A model generated the notes under the pieces. It had not been told where the DNA came from. It ran no database searches and worked only from the letters and a program-made list of their open reading frames with translations. This document shows, in pieces, positions 45,101-53,903 of a stretch of DNA of 55,106 nucleotides. The DNA is taken from assembly GCF_943736985.1 (NCBI RefSeq), contig NZ_CALSFS010000004.1, positions 1 through 55,106 on the forward strand, read 5' to 3'. Source of the DNA: Clostridium sp. Marseille-Q2269. Its GTDB lineage: Bacteria > Bacillota > Clostridia > Clostridiales > Clostridiaceae. Within the stretch, counting starts at the first letter, position 1. Each line of letters starts with the position of its first letter. Both the position numbers and the translations under genes were made by a program.

Positions 45101-47103
45101 ATTGTCCTATAGAAGATAATTGTAAAATATCTTTAATAAAGCTTAAAAATAATACCAATATAACAAGAAAAATATCTGTAACCTACTATGCTTCAATGGT
45201 TTTAGGAGTATCTAAGCAGTTAACTTCACAATATATAAGTACTTATTTAGATGAAGAAGACTTTATATATGGGAAGAATCCTTATAATACTAGCTTTAAG
45301 AAAACTATAGCTTATTTAAAAATAGTAGGAGGACAGGAAGAATCATTTACAGGGAATAGAAAGGAATTTTTGGGTGTTGATGGAACTATAGAAAATCCTA
45401 ATGGATTGAAGTATAAAAAATTAAATAATGAAGTGGGTGCAGGTATAGATCCATGTATGGCTGAAAATTCCAAAATAACTTTAGAACCAGATGAAGAAAA
45501 AGTATTAGTAGCTATATTAGGAGCAGAAGAGAATATAGAAGATGTAAAGAAAAAAATTAGTAAATATAACAATGAAATGGTGGCTTTTAAGGAATTAAAT
45601 AATGTTAAGGATTATTGGAAAAATCTTTTGGGCAGCATAAAAGTAAAAACTCCAGATAAGAGCATGGATTTAATGTTAAATGGATGGCTTTTATATCAAG
45701 TAATAGTATGTAGATTATGGGCTAGGACAGCTTTTTATCAATCAGGAGGTGCATATGGATTTAGAGATCAACTTCAAGATGTTATGTCTGTATGTTATAT
45801 AGATCCGGATATGACTAGAAAACAAATAATATATAGTTCTTCAAGACAGTTTAAAGAAGGAGATGTTCAGCATTGGTGGCATCCAGTAGTAGAAAGTGGT
45901 ATAAGAACTAGATTTTCAGATGATTTATTATGGCTTCCTTATGTAACAATAGATTATATAAAAAATACAGGAGATTATGGTATATTAGAAGAAACTACAA
46001 ATTATTTAGAGGAACCTTTATTAAAACAAGGCGAAGATGAAAGATACAATGTAGCTTCTGTATCTAGTGAAAAAGGAAGTATATATGAACATTGTATAAG
46101 GGCTATTAATAAAGCTTTAAAGTTTGGAGAACATAATATACCTTTGATGGGATCTGGTGACTGGAACGATGGAATGAGTACAGTAGGAAACCAAGGCAAA
46201 GGAGAAAGTGTTTGGCTTGGATGGTTCTTATATACTATATTAGAATCTTTCATAACTATATGTGACTATAAAAAAGATAGTGTAAATATGAATCGATATA
46301 GAGAATATATGCAATTTATAAAAGAAAATATAGAGAAAAATGCATGGGATGGAAGTTGGTACAGAAGAGCATATTTTGATAATGGTATTCCCTTAGGTTC
46401 TGTAGAAAATGAAGAATGTACAATAGATTCCCTATCTCAATCTTGGTCTGTATTGTCAGGAGCAGGTGTAGAATCTAGGTGTAAAGAAGCTATGGAAGCT
46501 GTTGAAAAGAATCTTATTAAAAAAGATAAAGGGATTATTTCTCTTTTAACTCCAGCTTTTGATAAATCTAATTTACAACCAGGATATATTAAAGGATATT
46601 TACCTGGTGTTAGAGAAAATGGAGGACAATATACTCATGCGGCTATATGGGTAGTATTAGCTTTTGCTAAAATGAACATGGAAGATAAGGCATGGAGCTT
46701 ATTTAGTATGATAAATCCTATAAATCATGCCAATTCTTATTTTAATTGTCAAAATTATAAGGTTGAGCCTTATGTTATGACCGCAGATATATATGATGTA
46801 GAGCCACATACAGGTAGAGGAGGATGGAGCTGGTATACAGGAGCTGCTTCATGGATGTATAGAACAGGTATAGAGGGTATATTGGGATTAAAATTGAAGG
46901 GAAAAGATGGATTTTATATAGATCCATGTGTACCTAAACATTGGAAGGAATATGAGATATATTATAATAGAGGAAATTGCAAATATAATATAAAAGTAGT
47001 TAGACAAAATAAAAAAGAACTTTGGGTAGATGGTAAATTAAAACAGGACAATATTGTACCAATATTTGAAAAGGGTACTCATGAAATAAGGGTCATAATA
47101 TAA
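42133..47103 (+). CDS. C-terminal part of the NdvB-like protein: GH94 phosphorylase
   Basis: The frame is open from 42133. The first ATG, at 42601, has no ribosome site, so this is the continuation of the upstream ORF and not a separate gene. It finishes the glucoamylase-like domain (KLKGLASWSGTMFEYFMPL, HHQGMSLMAL). Two linked beta-sandwich/alpha-barrel units of GH94 follow: TNRGGGYGKKDNTTIYRWRED, GGFDIENNEYTI, GAYGFRDQLQDVM, QHWWHP, and GSGDWNDGMSTVGNQGKGESVW with the catalytic-type Asp near nucleotide 46160. It closes with EPHTGRGGWSWYTGAASWMYR. In the family this domain trims glucan chains by phosphorolysis. Stand-alone clostridial versions may instead act on beta-1,2-oligoglucans. Confidence 0.82.
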   Translation: MQNIPWKEQIIENIGICKDVIEEIRDFVVKVPIEEIPYRIKYIIDKLEQIKTDQSYEKEWILNLINNLNISGENIKKLIKDIDNINIRLYKLAEDTDFKILYDKDRNLFTIGFNVDSGEIANSYYDLLASEARQASFVAIAKGDIPQDNWIALGRAMTYMGKKLKGLASWSGTMFEYFMPLLIMKNYENTLLDQTYKSVVKGQQLYVKNKNIPWGISESAYYHFDGDKNYQYMAFGVPGIGIKRGLSKDLVIAPYSSLLALQKDVNGSIKNINRLIDDELLARYGFYEAVDYTKNRIPKGKSRCIIKSFMVHHQGMSLMALNNVVNDNIFQRRFHNKSEVKATELLLQERKTNRIIYNRSIKKYNTECKVDTVDQYSRIYNTAKTDIPRVALISNGNYSLMITNRGGGYGKKDNTTIYRWREDLTSDSKGLFFYIKNINSNNYWSATYEPCKFEGKNYKAQFASDKITFSRQDGNIITETNATVSQEEDAEIRSINLKNNSDNDRVIEITSYCEVTLANYNADLVHPSYSNLFVKTELEEEPFCILANRRRRSENDESPWIMQTVAVDGDQIGGFEYETSRIDFIGRGRNLYNPKAMDSDTNLKKSIGPVLDPIISIRIRVKLKGKSNCTVAYTTAFCSSKDEGLKIAEKYRNIRNVRNAFDLSWNHSNLEMKNLGIRSTAANMYQYIASNILFINGNMKERVQYIKSINLGQSNLWVYGISGDNPIILATLDEEAGIDIVRQLLMAYRYWKMKNINVDLVIVNTKESSYIQPVEDSILNLINSIGLMSNINKSSGIFLFNKSTMSETDLELLKAICRLYIDCNKGSLAEQINICSNKKEEIDLLEKKELQYNPKYYKLTIPKLEYFNDIGGFDIENNEYTILLKDYNNTPLPWINVMSNGKFGFHVSESGSSYSWYKNSRENKLTNWCNDPVIDGESEHIYVRDEESGEIWSITPKPVRDSGQYIISHGFGYSNFKHYAKGIIGEVINYCPIEDNCKISLIKLKNNTNITRKISVTYYASMVLGVSKQLTSQYISTYLDEEDFIYGKNPYNTSFKKTIAYLKIVGGQEESFTGNRKEFLGVDGTIENPNGLKYKKLNNEVGAGIDPCMAENSKITLEPDEEKVLVAILGAEENIEDVKKKISKYNNEMVAFKELNNVKDYWKNLLGSIKVKTPDKSMDLMLNGWLLYQVIVCRLWARTAFYQSGGAYGFRDQLQDVMSVCYIDPDMTRKQIIYSSSRQFKEGDVQHWWHPVVESGIRTRFSDDLLWLPYVTIDYIKNTGDYGILEETTNYLEEPLLKQGEDERYNVASVSSEKGSIYEHCIRAINKALKFGEHNIPLMGSGDWNDGMSTVGNQGKGESVWLGWFLYTILESFITICDYKKDSVNMNRYREYMQFIKENIEKNAWDGSWYRRAYFDNGIPLGSVENEECTIDSLSQSWSVLSGAGVESRCKEAMEAVEKNLIKKDKGIISLLTPAFDKSNLQPGYIKGYLPGVRENGGQYTHAAIWVVLAFAKMNMEDKAWSLFSMINPINHANSYFNCQNYKVEPYVMTADIYDVEPHTGRGGWSWYTGAASWMYRTGIEGILGLKLKGKDGFYIDPCVPKHWKEYEIYYNRGNCKYNIKVVRQNKKELWVDGKLKQDNIVPIFEKGTHEIRVII

Positions 47104-47562
47104 AAATATATTAAATTACATTTTAATTATTCTTTAAAGATTTATTTATTTTATCATACTAGAGTTCAACGTTTGGAATTGAAATACTATTGACAAAATT
47201 AATATGAAATTTATCCATGAATTTTATATTAAAAAAATCAGCAACATATGCTTTAGTATAATTATCCCAAAATATATAGCAAGAAGGTTGATAATTATAA
47301 TTATATAATGTTATTTCAAAGATTTATAGACTTAATTGATTGGAAATTCTTTGAAATATATTCTTAGAACTATAATAGTGTATTTTAAATTAAATAATTT
47401 TACAGTTGAATAAATATACCCTATTTAGTTAAATAAAATTTGCAACTAAATAGGGTTTTATTTATAAGACTTGTTTATTGTATAGTTTTTATTATAAAGT
47501 TTATTGTTTATTATATAAATTTTATTATAATAGTTTTTTAGATTAAAAATTAATTTGAATAT
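47104..47562. terminator. convergent intergenic region with bidirectional terminator
   Basis: A 13-bp stem (47418-47430 with 47444-47456, ACCCTATTTAGTT/AACTAAATAGGGT) has TTTTATTT after it on the plus strand and an A-rich flank for the minus strand. The rest (47104-47417) is AT-rich with no supported gene. Confidence 0.7.
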
Positions 47563-47757
47563 TTATATGTCATCTTCTCCTAATTCATTTGAAGTATAAT
47601 CAAATTCTGGCCAAGCTATATTATTACATACTATAGGATCTCTTACATTATCAGGCAACTTAGAATAGGTTTTACCAGTTTTAGACATAGATTTTATTAT
47701 TTTAGGATCTTGTTCTAAGTAATCCCTTTCTTTAGGTAAATAAGGCTTTTTATCCAT
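47563..47757 (-). CDS. small conserved-looking hypothetical protein, 64 residues
   Basis: The charged 64-residue protein is rich in Lys, Asp and Pro, with YLPKERDYLEQDPKII at the start and IAWPEFDYTSNELGEDDI at the end. It has no membrane segment or signal. It is called real because AAGGAGTGA lies at good spacing before the ATG, and because a terminator follows and an empty region precedes it. Two aromatic/acidic clusters suggest a small binding or spore protein, but no family was recognised. Confidence 0.6.
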   Translation of the reverse strand: MDKKPYLPKERDYLEQDPKIIKSMSKTGKTYSKLPDNVRDPIVCNNIAWPEFDYTSNELGEDDI

Positions 47758-47940
47758 TTAAATCACTCCTTTTTAAGTTATTATATAATTTAGTATTCCA
47801 CTAATAATAAAAATAATTATGTCAATATATTGTTGCTTAATATTAAATATTTAAGAAATATCTTCTTTTTAAAAGGGAAAAAATAATAAATAGAGAAATT
47901 ATATAAAGGGTACACAAATTTAAATAGTGGAGGGATTTTC

Positions 47941-48315
47941 ATGGTAAAATTAAATGAAGTATACAAATGTGAAGTATGTGGTAATATGATACAAGTTGTT
48001 CATGCATCTGCAGGTCAATTAGTATGCTGTGGTAAACCTATGAGATTATTAGAAGAAAATACAACAGATGCAGCACTAGAAAAACATGTTCCAGTGGTTG
48101 AAAAAACGGAAGATGGAGTTATAGTAAAAGTTGGAGAAAAAGAGCATCCAATGGAAGAGAAGCACTATATAGAATGGATTGAAGTTATCACAGAAAATAA
48201 AGTTTATAAAAAATATTTAAAACCAGGAGAAAAACCAGAAGCAGAATTTAAATTAGATGAAGAAGTACTAAAAGTTAGAGAATACTGTAATATACATGGA
48301 TTATGGAAGAAATAA
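47941..48315 (+). CDS. dfx: desulfoferrodoxin (superoxide reductase)
   Basis: The 124-residue two-iron protein reduces superoxide to peroxide in anaerobes. The N-terminal desulforedoxin domain carries YKCEVCGN and LVCCGKPM (four Cys for Fe centre I). The superoxide reductase domain carries LEKHVP, EKEHPMEEKHYIEWIE and REYCNIHG, which supply the His4-Cys ligands of centre II. ATG 47941 follows GTGGAGGG. It is monocistronic with a terminator at 48378-48418. Confidence 0.95.
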   Translation: MVKLNEVYKCEVCGNMIQVVHASAGQLVCCGKPMRLLEENTTDAALEKHVPVVEKTEDGVIVKVGEKEHPMEEKHYIEWIEVITENKVYKKYLKPGEKPEAEFKLDEEVLKVREYCNIHGLWKK

Positions 48316-48377
48316 GATATAAATAATTAATACTACACATTAAATTTTATGTGTAATTTTTAAAATTTTAAATTAAG

Positions 48378-48421
48378 TAAAGTCCTATTTTAAAGTTTTA
48401 TTTATAAATAGGACTTTATTT
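48378..48421 (+). terminator. terminator of the desulfoferrodoxin gene
   Basis: A 13-bp stem (48378-48390 with 48406-48418, TAAAGTCCTATTT/AAATAGGACTTTA) ends in TT. Confidence 0.65.
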
Positions 48422-48491
48422 AGCTTATAAATAATATTTTTATAAATGTAATAAATTTGCTTAAAATAATAAAAATAGTTTCATTTAGCTA

Positions 48492-48522
48492 TTGACAATA
48501 TAGTAGTAAAATAATGTATAAT
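48492..48522 (+). promoter_or_regulatory. candidate sigma-A promoter of the trpS leader
   Basis: TTGACA (48492-48497) and TATAAT (48517-48522) are separated by 19 nt, slightly long, with TG just before the -10. Confidence 0.45.
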
Positions 48523-48595
48523 ATATTTAAAATAATTTTAATTTATTAATTTTGAGTATTAAAAATTAATTTTAAAATTTTTATATTTATATTTA

Positions 48596-48836
48596 GAGAA
48601 GGGAAAAGTAAGCTTAAAAACAAATTTAAAGAGAGCTGTAGATGCTGAGATTACAGTAATTATGGTTAAGCCAAATGGGCCCCTGAAAACCTAGGTGAAA
48701 TAATAGTAGCCTTAGGCGTAAGTCTTACGTTACAAAGACAGAATTTTATGTTCGTAGAGGAGAAATTTAAGATTTCTTGAATATAGGTGGTACCGCGACA
48801 ATTCGCCCTATAACTTTTGTTATAGGGCTTTTTTAT
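48596..48836 (+). promoter_or_regulatory. T-box leader controlling trpS (tRNA-Trp responsive)
   Basis: The leader starts at AGAGAAGGG. It has a candidate specifier TGG in CCAAATGGGCCCC (about 48680) and the conserved T-box AGGTGGTACCGCGAC at 48785-48799. A perfect 10-bp terminator GCCCTATAAC/GTTATAGGGC (48805-48814 with 48819-48828) is followed by eight T in ten bases. Confidence 0.92.
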
Positions 48837-48872
48837 ATACTCTTAAAAAATAAAATAGATGGAGGAAACAAT

Positions 48873-49871
48873 ATGGAAGATAACAAAAAGGTTATATTTA
48901 GTGGAATTCAACCTTCAGGAAACTTAACTTTAGGGAATTATTTAGGTGCATTAAAAAACTGGGTTAAGTTACAAGATGAATATGATTGTTATTATTGTGT
49001 AGTAGATTTACATGCTATAACAGTGAGACAAGAACCTAAAGATTTGAGAAGAAGAACTCTGGAAGTATTAGCAATATATATAGCTTCAGGTATAGACCCT
49101 GATAAGAATACTATATTTATACAATCACACGTACCAACTCATTCAGAAGCAGGATGGATTTTAAATTGCAACACATATATAGGTGAATTATTTAGAATGA
49201 CTCAATATAAAGATAAATCTCAACGATATGGTGAATCTGTGTGTGCAGGCTTACTAAACTATCCAGTTTTAATGGCCGCAGATATATTATTATATAATAC
49301 AGATTTAGTACCAGTAGGTAAAGATCAAAAACAACATTTAGAAATAACAAGAGATTTAGCCCAAAGATTTAATAATTTGTATAGCCCAACTTTTAAAATA
49401 CCGGAACCATATATACCAGAAGCGGGAGCAAAAATAATGGATTTACAAGATCCAAGCAAAAAAATGTCTAAGTCATCAGATAATGAAAATTCATATATAT
49501 TAATTATGGATCCACCAGACGTTATAAGAAAGAAAATTAATAGATCAGTAACAGACAGTCTAGGAACAGTTAAATATACAGATGATCAATTAGGAATTAA
49601 AAACTTAATGACAATATTAAATACAATAACTGGCATGACTATGGAAGAAATAGAAAAAAAATATGAAGGACAAGGATATGCTCAATTTAAGAAAGATGTA
49701 GCAGAAGCTATAATTTCAGAATTAGAGCCAATTCAAAATAAAGTAAATGAATTGTTAAATGATAAGGAATATTTGGAATCTATATACAAAAAAGGTGCAG
49801 AAAAAGCTTATAAGACATCTTATAAAATGTTAAGAAAAATGCAAAAGAAAATAGGGTTTATACCTAGATAA
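48873..49871 (+). CDS. trpS: tryptophanyl-tRNA synthetase
   Basis: The 332-residue class I synthetase charges tRNA-Trp in the cytoplasm. The HIGH-like motif is in SGIQPSGNLTLGNYLGAL at the N-terminus. The tryptophan pocket region is TQYKDKSQ and MAADILLYNTDLVPVGKDQ. The KMSKS motif is exact in DPSKKMSKSSDNE near residue 200. ATG 48873 follows GGAGGAAAC; the longer open frame from 48777 runs back through the T-box and terminator and is not coding. Confidence 0.96.
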   Translation: MEDNKKVIFSGIQPSGNLTLGNYLGALKNWVKLQDEYDCYYCVVDLHAITVRQEPKDLRRRTLEVLAIYIASGIDPDKNTIFIQSHVPTHSEAGWILNCNTYIGELFRMTQYKDKSQRYGESVCAGLLNYPVLMAADILLYNTDLVPVGKDQKQHLEITRDLAQRFNNLYSPTFKIPEPYIPEAGAKIMDLQDPSKKMSKSSDNENSYILIMDPPDVIRKKINRSVTDSLGTVKYTDDQLGIKNLMTILNTITGMTMEEIEKKYEGQGYAQFKKDVAEAIISELEPIQNKVNELLNDKEYLESIYKKGAEKAYKTSYKMLRKMQKKIGFIPR

Positions 49872-49900
49872 TATATTAAGATTATAAATTTATAGCATGT

Positions 49901-49946
49901 AAAAATAAAAAGTTTTCATTATTATTTATGAAAACTTTTTATTTTT
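49901..49946. terminator. bidirectional terminator between trpS and the HAD gene
   Basis: A perfect 19-bp inverted repeat (49901-49919 with 49928-49946, core AGTTTTCAT/ATGAAAACT) has A-rich and T-rich ends on both strands. Confidence 0.8.
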
Positions 49947-49954
49947 AAAGTAGA

Positions 49955-50761
49955 TTATTTTTCAAGTATAAATTTATTTATTACATGAGCTACACCATTA
50001 TCTTCATTAGTTTTAGTAATATAGTTGGCTACTTGTTTAACTTCAGGGTAAGCATTTTCCATAGCTACACCTAAACCAGCATACTCTATCATAGATATAT
50101 CATTTTCTGCATCTCCAACACATATTACTTCTTTTTTGTCTATATTTAATATATTACATAACTTTTCCACACCGTGGCCTTTACTTGTATGATTATTTAG
50201 AAATTCTAAATAAATAGGTGCAGTTCTTACTACATTATATTTTTCTCTAAATTCTTGTGGTATTTGTTTGATTATTTCAGTTATTTTTCCCTCACGGCCC
50301 ACAAACATTATTTTTATTATGATTAAATCTTCAGGTAAATTATTAATATCCACTATACTTAAAGGCATATTATTAATATTGCTATCAAATTCACTATATT
50401 CATTTAACTTAGGTGTATAGCATTCATTAGCTGTAAAAAAGTGAATATCTATATCAAATTTTAAGCTTAGCTTATATATTATTTTTAGATCATCATGAGT
50501 CATTCTATCTGAATATAACACTTCACCAGTTTTTGTTTCTTGAATTAAGGCACCATTAAGAGCAATGGCATAGTCACCATTGTGAATTAAATTTAATTCA
50601 TTTAAATAATTTTCTATACCTTTAACAGGTCTTCCTGTAGATAAAACTACTTTACAGTCCTTAGATATAGCAGCTTTTATAGCTTCTTTATTTTCTTTAG
50701 ATATAGTCTTTTTACTGTTAAGAACAGTCCCATCCATGTCTAATGCTATTAATTTATACAT
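49955..50761 (-). CDS. Cof-type HAD-superfamily phosphatase
   Basis: The 268-residue cytoplasmic phosphatase has motif I ALDMDGTVLNSKKTIS at the N-terminus, motif II VVLSTGRP near 43, and motif III/IV with Lys near 196 and VICVGDAENDISMIEYAGLGVAM near 212. The cap is the large C2 type of the Cof/YidA group, which acts on sugar phosphates or flavin and pyridoxal phosphates; the substrate is not readable. ATG 50761 follows GGAGGTTGT. It is monocistronic. Confidence 0.9.
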   Translation of the reverse strand: MYKLIALDMDGTVLNSKKTISKENKEAIKAAISKDCKVVLSTGRPVKGIENYLNELNLIHNGDYAIALNGALIQETKTGEVLYSDRMTHDDLKIIYKLSLKFDIDIHFFTANECYTPKLNEYSEFDSNINNMPLSIVDINNLPEDLIIIKIMFVGREGKITEIIKQIPQEFREKYNVVRTAPIYLEFLNNHTSKGHGVEKLCNILNIDKKEVICVGDAENDISMIEYAGLGVAMENAYPEVKQVANYITKTNEDNGVAHVINKFILEK

Positions 50762-51244
50762 ATTACAACCTCCATATTAGCTATAATATAAAAATATTAT
50801 AACATATTGTAAATAAAATCAAATTTGTAACTAAAAGTGATATTGTTTACATTTATAATATTACCAAATTCTTTAAAAAATTTATTTATATTTATATTTT
50901 AGTTAAAATTTATTTTATGAAGAAGAATATTAGGGTAATGTATTTTTATTGAAAATAAACTTTGTAAATGATATAATTTAACTTGTTTTATTAAAGTATT
51001 ATGTACATAGTTTATACAAATACTATACATATATAATTTTGATCTAATAGTAGAGGATGTAGCTAATTAGACATCCTTTGTTTTATTTCATAATTTTATA
51101 AATTTTTATTAGTACTAAAATTAATGTTGATTTATGTATAATTAGATTAATATTAAAAAATCATGTTTATAATATTTTTAATATGGAACTTTAGTACTTG
51201 ATTAGCTAGAGAATAAATATTTACTATAAAAGGAGAGTGATTTA
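50762..51244. other. intergenic region upstream of prfC
   Basis: The spacer carries the candidate small RNA at 50949-51085. Outside it the spacer is AT-rich with no open frame supported by a ribosome site. AAAGGAGAGTG directly precedes prfC. Confidence 0.5.
50949..51085 (+). ncRNA. candidate small RNA (promoter plus terminator, no ORF)
   Basis: A textbook sigma-A promoter (TTGAAA 50949-50954, 17 nt, TATAAT 50972-50977) is followed about 75-80 nt later by a terminator (AGGATGT 51054-51060 with ACATCCT 51071-51077, then TTGTTTTATTT). The predicted transcript of about 100 nt, from near 50984 to 51085, has only an 11-codon open frame without a ribosome site. It ends about 160 nt before prfC. It could also be an attenuated prfC leader. 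Confidence 0.4.
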
Positions 51245-52834
51245 ATGGCTGATTTAAAAGAAAATATAGAGACAAGAAGAACCTTTGCTATAATATCACA
51301 TCCAGATGCTGGCAAAACTACTTTAACAGAAAAGTTATTATTATACGGAGGAGCTATAAGATTAGCAGGTTCTGTAAAAGCTAGAAAGGCATCAAGACAT
51401 GCCACTTCAGACTGGATGGAAATAGAAAAACAAAGGGGAATATCTGTAACTTCCTCTGTAATGCAATTTAATTATGAGGGATATTGTATAAATATATTAG
51501 ATACTCCAGGACATCAAGATTTTAGTGAAGATACATACAGAACTTTAATGGCAGCAGATAGTGCGGTAATGGTTATAGATGCTGCTAAAGGTGTAGAGGA
51601 ACAAACAAAAAAACTGTTTCATGTATGTAGTTTAAGAGGCATACCTATATTTACATTTGTAAATAAGATGGATAGAGAGAGCAAAGATCCATTTGAACTT
51701 ATGGAAGACATAGAAAATGTATTAGGTATAAAATCTTATCCAATAAATTGGCCTATAGGTTCAGGTAAAGGCTTTAAGGGTGTTTATGATAGAAAGAAAA
51801 AAATAATTCAAGCCTTTAATGGTGGAAATCATGGTCAAACAGCCGTAGAATCCTTATCAGGTAACATAGATGACTCTGTATTTAAAGATCTCATAGGAGA
51901 AGATTTACATGAAAAGCTAAAAGAAGATATAGAGCTTTTAGACATTGCAGGAGATGATTTTGATCAAGAAAAGGTAAGGGTTGGAGAATTGACACCAGTA
52001 TTTTTTGGTAGTGCCTTAACTAATTTTGGAGTAGAACCATTTTTAGAAGAATTTTTAAATTTAACCCCACCACCGCTACCAAGAGAATCAGATAACGGAG
52101 AAATAGATGTATTTAGTGATAAATTTTCAGCTTTTGTATTTAAGATTCAAGCTAATATGAATCCAGCACATAGGGATAGAATAGCTTTTATGAGAATATG
52201 TTCTGGTAAGTTTAAAAAAGGTATGGAAGTTTATCATTATCAAGGAAAAAACAAAGTTAAGCTTGCTCAGCCACAACAATTTTTAGCTCAGGATAGAGAA
52301 ATAATTGAGGAAGCATATGCTGGAGATATAATAGGGGTTTTTGATCCTGGTATATTTAGAATAGGGGACACTCTGTGTTCTACTCAGGATAAATTTAAAT
52401 TTGAAGGAATACCTACTTTTGCACCAGAATATTTTGCTAGAGTTAGAACTATAGATACCATGAAAAGAAAACAATTTATAAAAGGTATGACTGAAATATC
52501 TCAAGAGGGTGCAATACAAGTTTTTAAGGAACTACATATAGGTATAGAAGAAATAGTGGTTGGAGTAGTTGGTGTTCTTCAGTTTGAAGTTTTAGAATAT
52601 AGAATGAAAAATGAATATAATGTAGATATAAAATTGGAAAGAATACCTCATAAGTATGTAAGATGGATTGAAAAATCAGAAAAAGAAGCTGAAAAGTTAA
52701 GCATAACTAGTGACACTAAAATAGTAAAAGATTTAAAGGATAGAGATTTATTATTATTCCAAAGTGACTGGTCTATAAGTTGGGCTTTAGAACATAACAA
52801 TGGCTTAGTTCTTTCAGATATAGGTAAAAATTAA
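51245..52834 (+). CDS. prfC: peptide chain release factor 3
   Basis: The 529-residue translational GTPase recycles release factors 1 and 2 from the ribosome. G1 is ISHPDAGKTTLTEKLL near residue 17, the G2 region is DWMEIEKQRGISVTSS, G3 is LDTPGHQDFSEDTY near 83, and G4 is FVNKMDRE near 140. The RF3-specific insert LAGSVKARKASRHATSDWM is present. Domains II and III reach to the C-terminus at normal length. ATG 51245 follows AAAGGAGAG. Confidence 0.95.
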   Translation: MADLKENIETRRTFAIISHPDAGKTTLTEKLLLYGGAIRLAGSVKARKASRHATSDWMEIEKQRGISVTSSVMQFNYEGYCINILDTPGHQDFSEDTYRTLMAADSAVMVIDAAKGVEEQTKKLFHVCSLRGIPIFTFVNKMDRESKDPFELMEDIENVLGIKSYPINWPIGSGKGFKGVYDRKKKIIQAFNGGNHGQTAVESLSGNIDDSVFKDLIGEDLHEKLKEDIELLDIAGDDFDQEKVRVGELTPVFFGSALTNFGVEPFLEEFLNLTPPPLPRESDNGEIDVFSDKFSAFVFKIQANMNPAHRDRIAFMRICSGKFKKGMEVYHYQGKNKVKLAQPQQFLAQDREIIEEAYAGDIIGVFDPGIFRIGDTLCSTQDKFKFEGIPTFAPEYFARVRTIDTMKRKQFIKGMTEISQEGAIQVFKELHIGIEEIVVGVVGVLQFEVLEYRMKNEYNVDIKLERIPHKYVRWIEKSEKEAEKLSITSDTKIVKDLKDRDLLLFQSDWSISWALEHNNGLVLSDIGKN

Positions 52835-52858
52835 TTTTCACCAATTAAATATAATAAG

Positions 52859-52901
52859 AAAGAGATGATACGCAAATTATATTTTTGTGTATCATCTCTT
52901 T
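52859..52901. terminator. bidirectional terminator between prfC and the PAP2 gene
   Basis: An 18-bp stem with one wobble (52859-52876 with 52884-52901, core AGAGATGATACGCAAA) separates convergent genes. Confidence 0.8.
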
Positions 52902-52910
52902 TATTTAAAG

Positions 52911-53903
52911 TTAATATAGTGATTTTGAACTTCCAACCAATATATTGTCTAGGCATACCGTTTCTTTGTTTTTCCTATAATAAAATTTATTTAGAATTTT
53001 GGTCAACAAAATCTTTCCCTTAGCTAATATAAAGTCCACTAATTTTACAGTTACAAAAGCTAATATAATTCCACCAATTACATCTATAATCCAATGTATT
53101 TCTAGATACATTGTAGAGTATACTACTGATAGACAGAAAAATGACCATACAAATTTAAATATTTTATCTTTTTCATGTAATACAACTAAAAACATAGCAA
53201 AGGCTATAGACGTATGCATAGACGGAAAACAATTTAAAGTAACTCCAGCTGCTGCTTCTGGACTTAAATGTCTAGCTAAGCCATCGGGATGTCCATTTAC
53301 ATACCAAACTTCTTGTAAATGGAACATTAAATAAAATGGAGTTATTAAGAACACTTGAAGTACGTGGGCAGATAAAGCGTATCGAATCATCTTCCTAAAA
53401 TCTTTAGATACAGCTGCTCTATACATAGGAATTAAAGCTGGAATAACAAAACCATTATTATATACTAATCTAAAATACCAAGTAAGGGTTTCATTTTGAA
53501 AAATTCTTGCAAAACCTGCATCATTAAAAGGTATGTTTTTAAAAGATGGATTAAGATCCATCACAATATCTCTGCTTATTTGCCAGCTTAACATTTTTCC
53601 CCAAAATTCATATCCGTGTTTATTTATATACATTATAAATATTAGAAAAGGAATTGCTAATATTAAAAAAGGTATTATTTTTACATCTTTTCTAACATCT
53701 TTATAAGCTGTAAGAGTAGCAATGGCTAGCAAAAGTAAATAAAATTTATAGCTGTAGGATATACTTGGAAAACGCATAGCCTTAATAAAGAAGTACAAAG
53801 CTATAATACCTATAATTATTGAATAATATTTGTCACAAAATTGTAAAATAGAATTTAATTTACAATTTTTTTTAAATAAAGATATTTTTGTATTATTAGC
53901 CAA
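52911..53903 (-). CDS. PAP2-family membrane phosphatase
   Basis: The 330-residue protein has about seven to eight membrane segments. The PAP2 signature motifs are in the C-terminal third: CFPSMHTSIAFAMFLVV (the PSGH-type motif) and LEIHWIIDVIGGIILAFV with the catalytic-type His. Motif 1 (Lys-x6-Arg-Pro) is not obvious; GHPDGLARHLSPEA is the nearest Arg-containing region. This pattern resembles inositolphosphotransferase/Aur1-like PAP2 proteins more than classic phosphatidate phosphatases. A role in lipid or polyprenyl-phosphate turnover is inferred. It is preceded on its own strand by AAAGGAGAA before the start. Confidence 0.8.
   Translation of the reverse strand: MANNTKISLFKKNCKLNSILQFCDKYYSIIIGIIALYFFIKAMRFPSISYSYKFYLLLLAIATLTAYKDVRKDVKIIPFLILAIPFLIFIMYINKHGYEFWGKMLSWQISRDIVMDLNPSFKNIPFNDAGFARIFQNETLTWYFRLVYNNGFVIPALIPMYRAAVSKDFRKMIRYALSAHVLQVFLITPFYLMFHLQEVWYVNGHPDGLARHLSPEAAAGVTLNCFPSMHTSIAFAMFLVVLHEKDKIFKFVWSFFCLSVVYSTMYLEIHWIIDVIGGIILAFVTVKLVDFILAKGKILLTKILNKFYYRKNKETVCLDNILVGSSKSLY

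Larger units (their letters stand above)
38472..47103 (+). pseudogene. NdvB-like cyclic beta-1,2-glucan synthase, frameshifted (whole gene)
   Basis: One gene of about 2877 codons is read as two ORFs because of two apparent one-base losses. The first is in the A-run at 42095-42100. Restoring one A turns GIKNCLIF-stop into GIKKLSDFLNESLNEFK. The second is in the A-run near 42135-42140; restoring one A joins FK to NIPWKEQIIENIG. After both corrections the frame is open to 47103, and the total length fits the usual 2800-2900 residues of the family. Both lost bases lie in homopolymers, so a sequencing artefact is as likely as a real mutation. The halves are described as separate entries. Confidence 0.82.

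Noticed and set aside
38472-47103. Two independent genes for a glycosyltransferase and a phosphorylase
   Set aside because: The second frame is open back to 42133 without a usable start, and the protein sequence continues across the two A-run shifts. One split gene is simpler.
48777-48872. N-terminal extension of TrpRS
   Set aside because: The extension runs through the T-box antiterminator and terminator; ATG 48873 has a proper GGAGG site.
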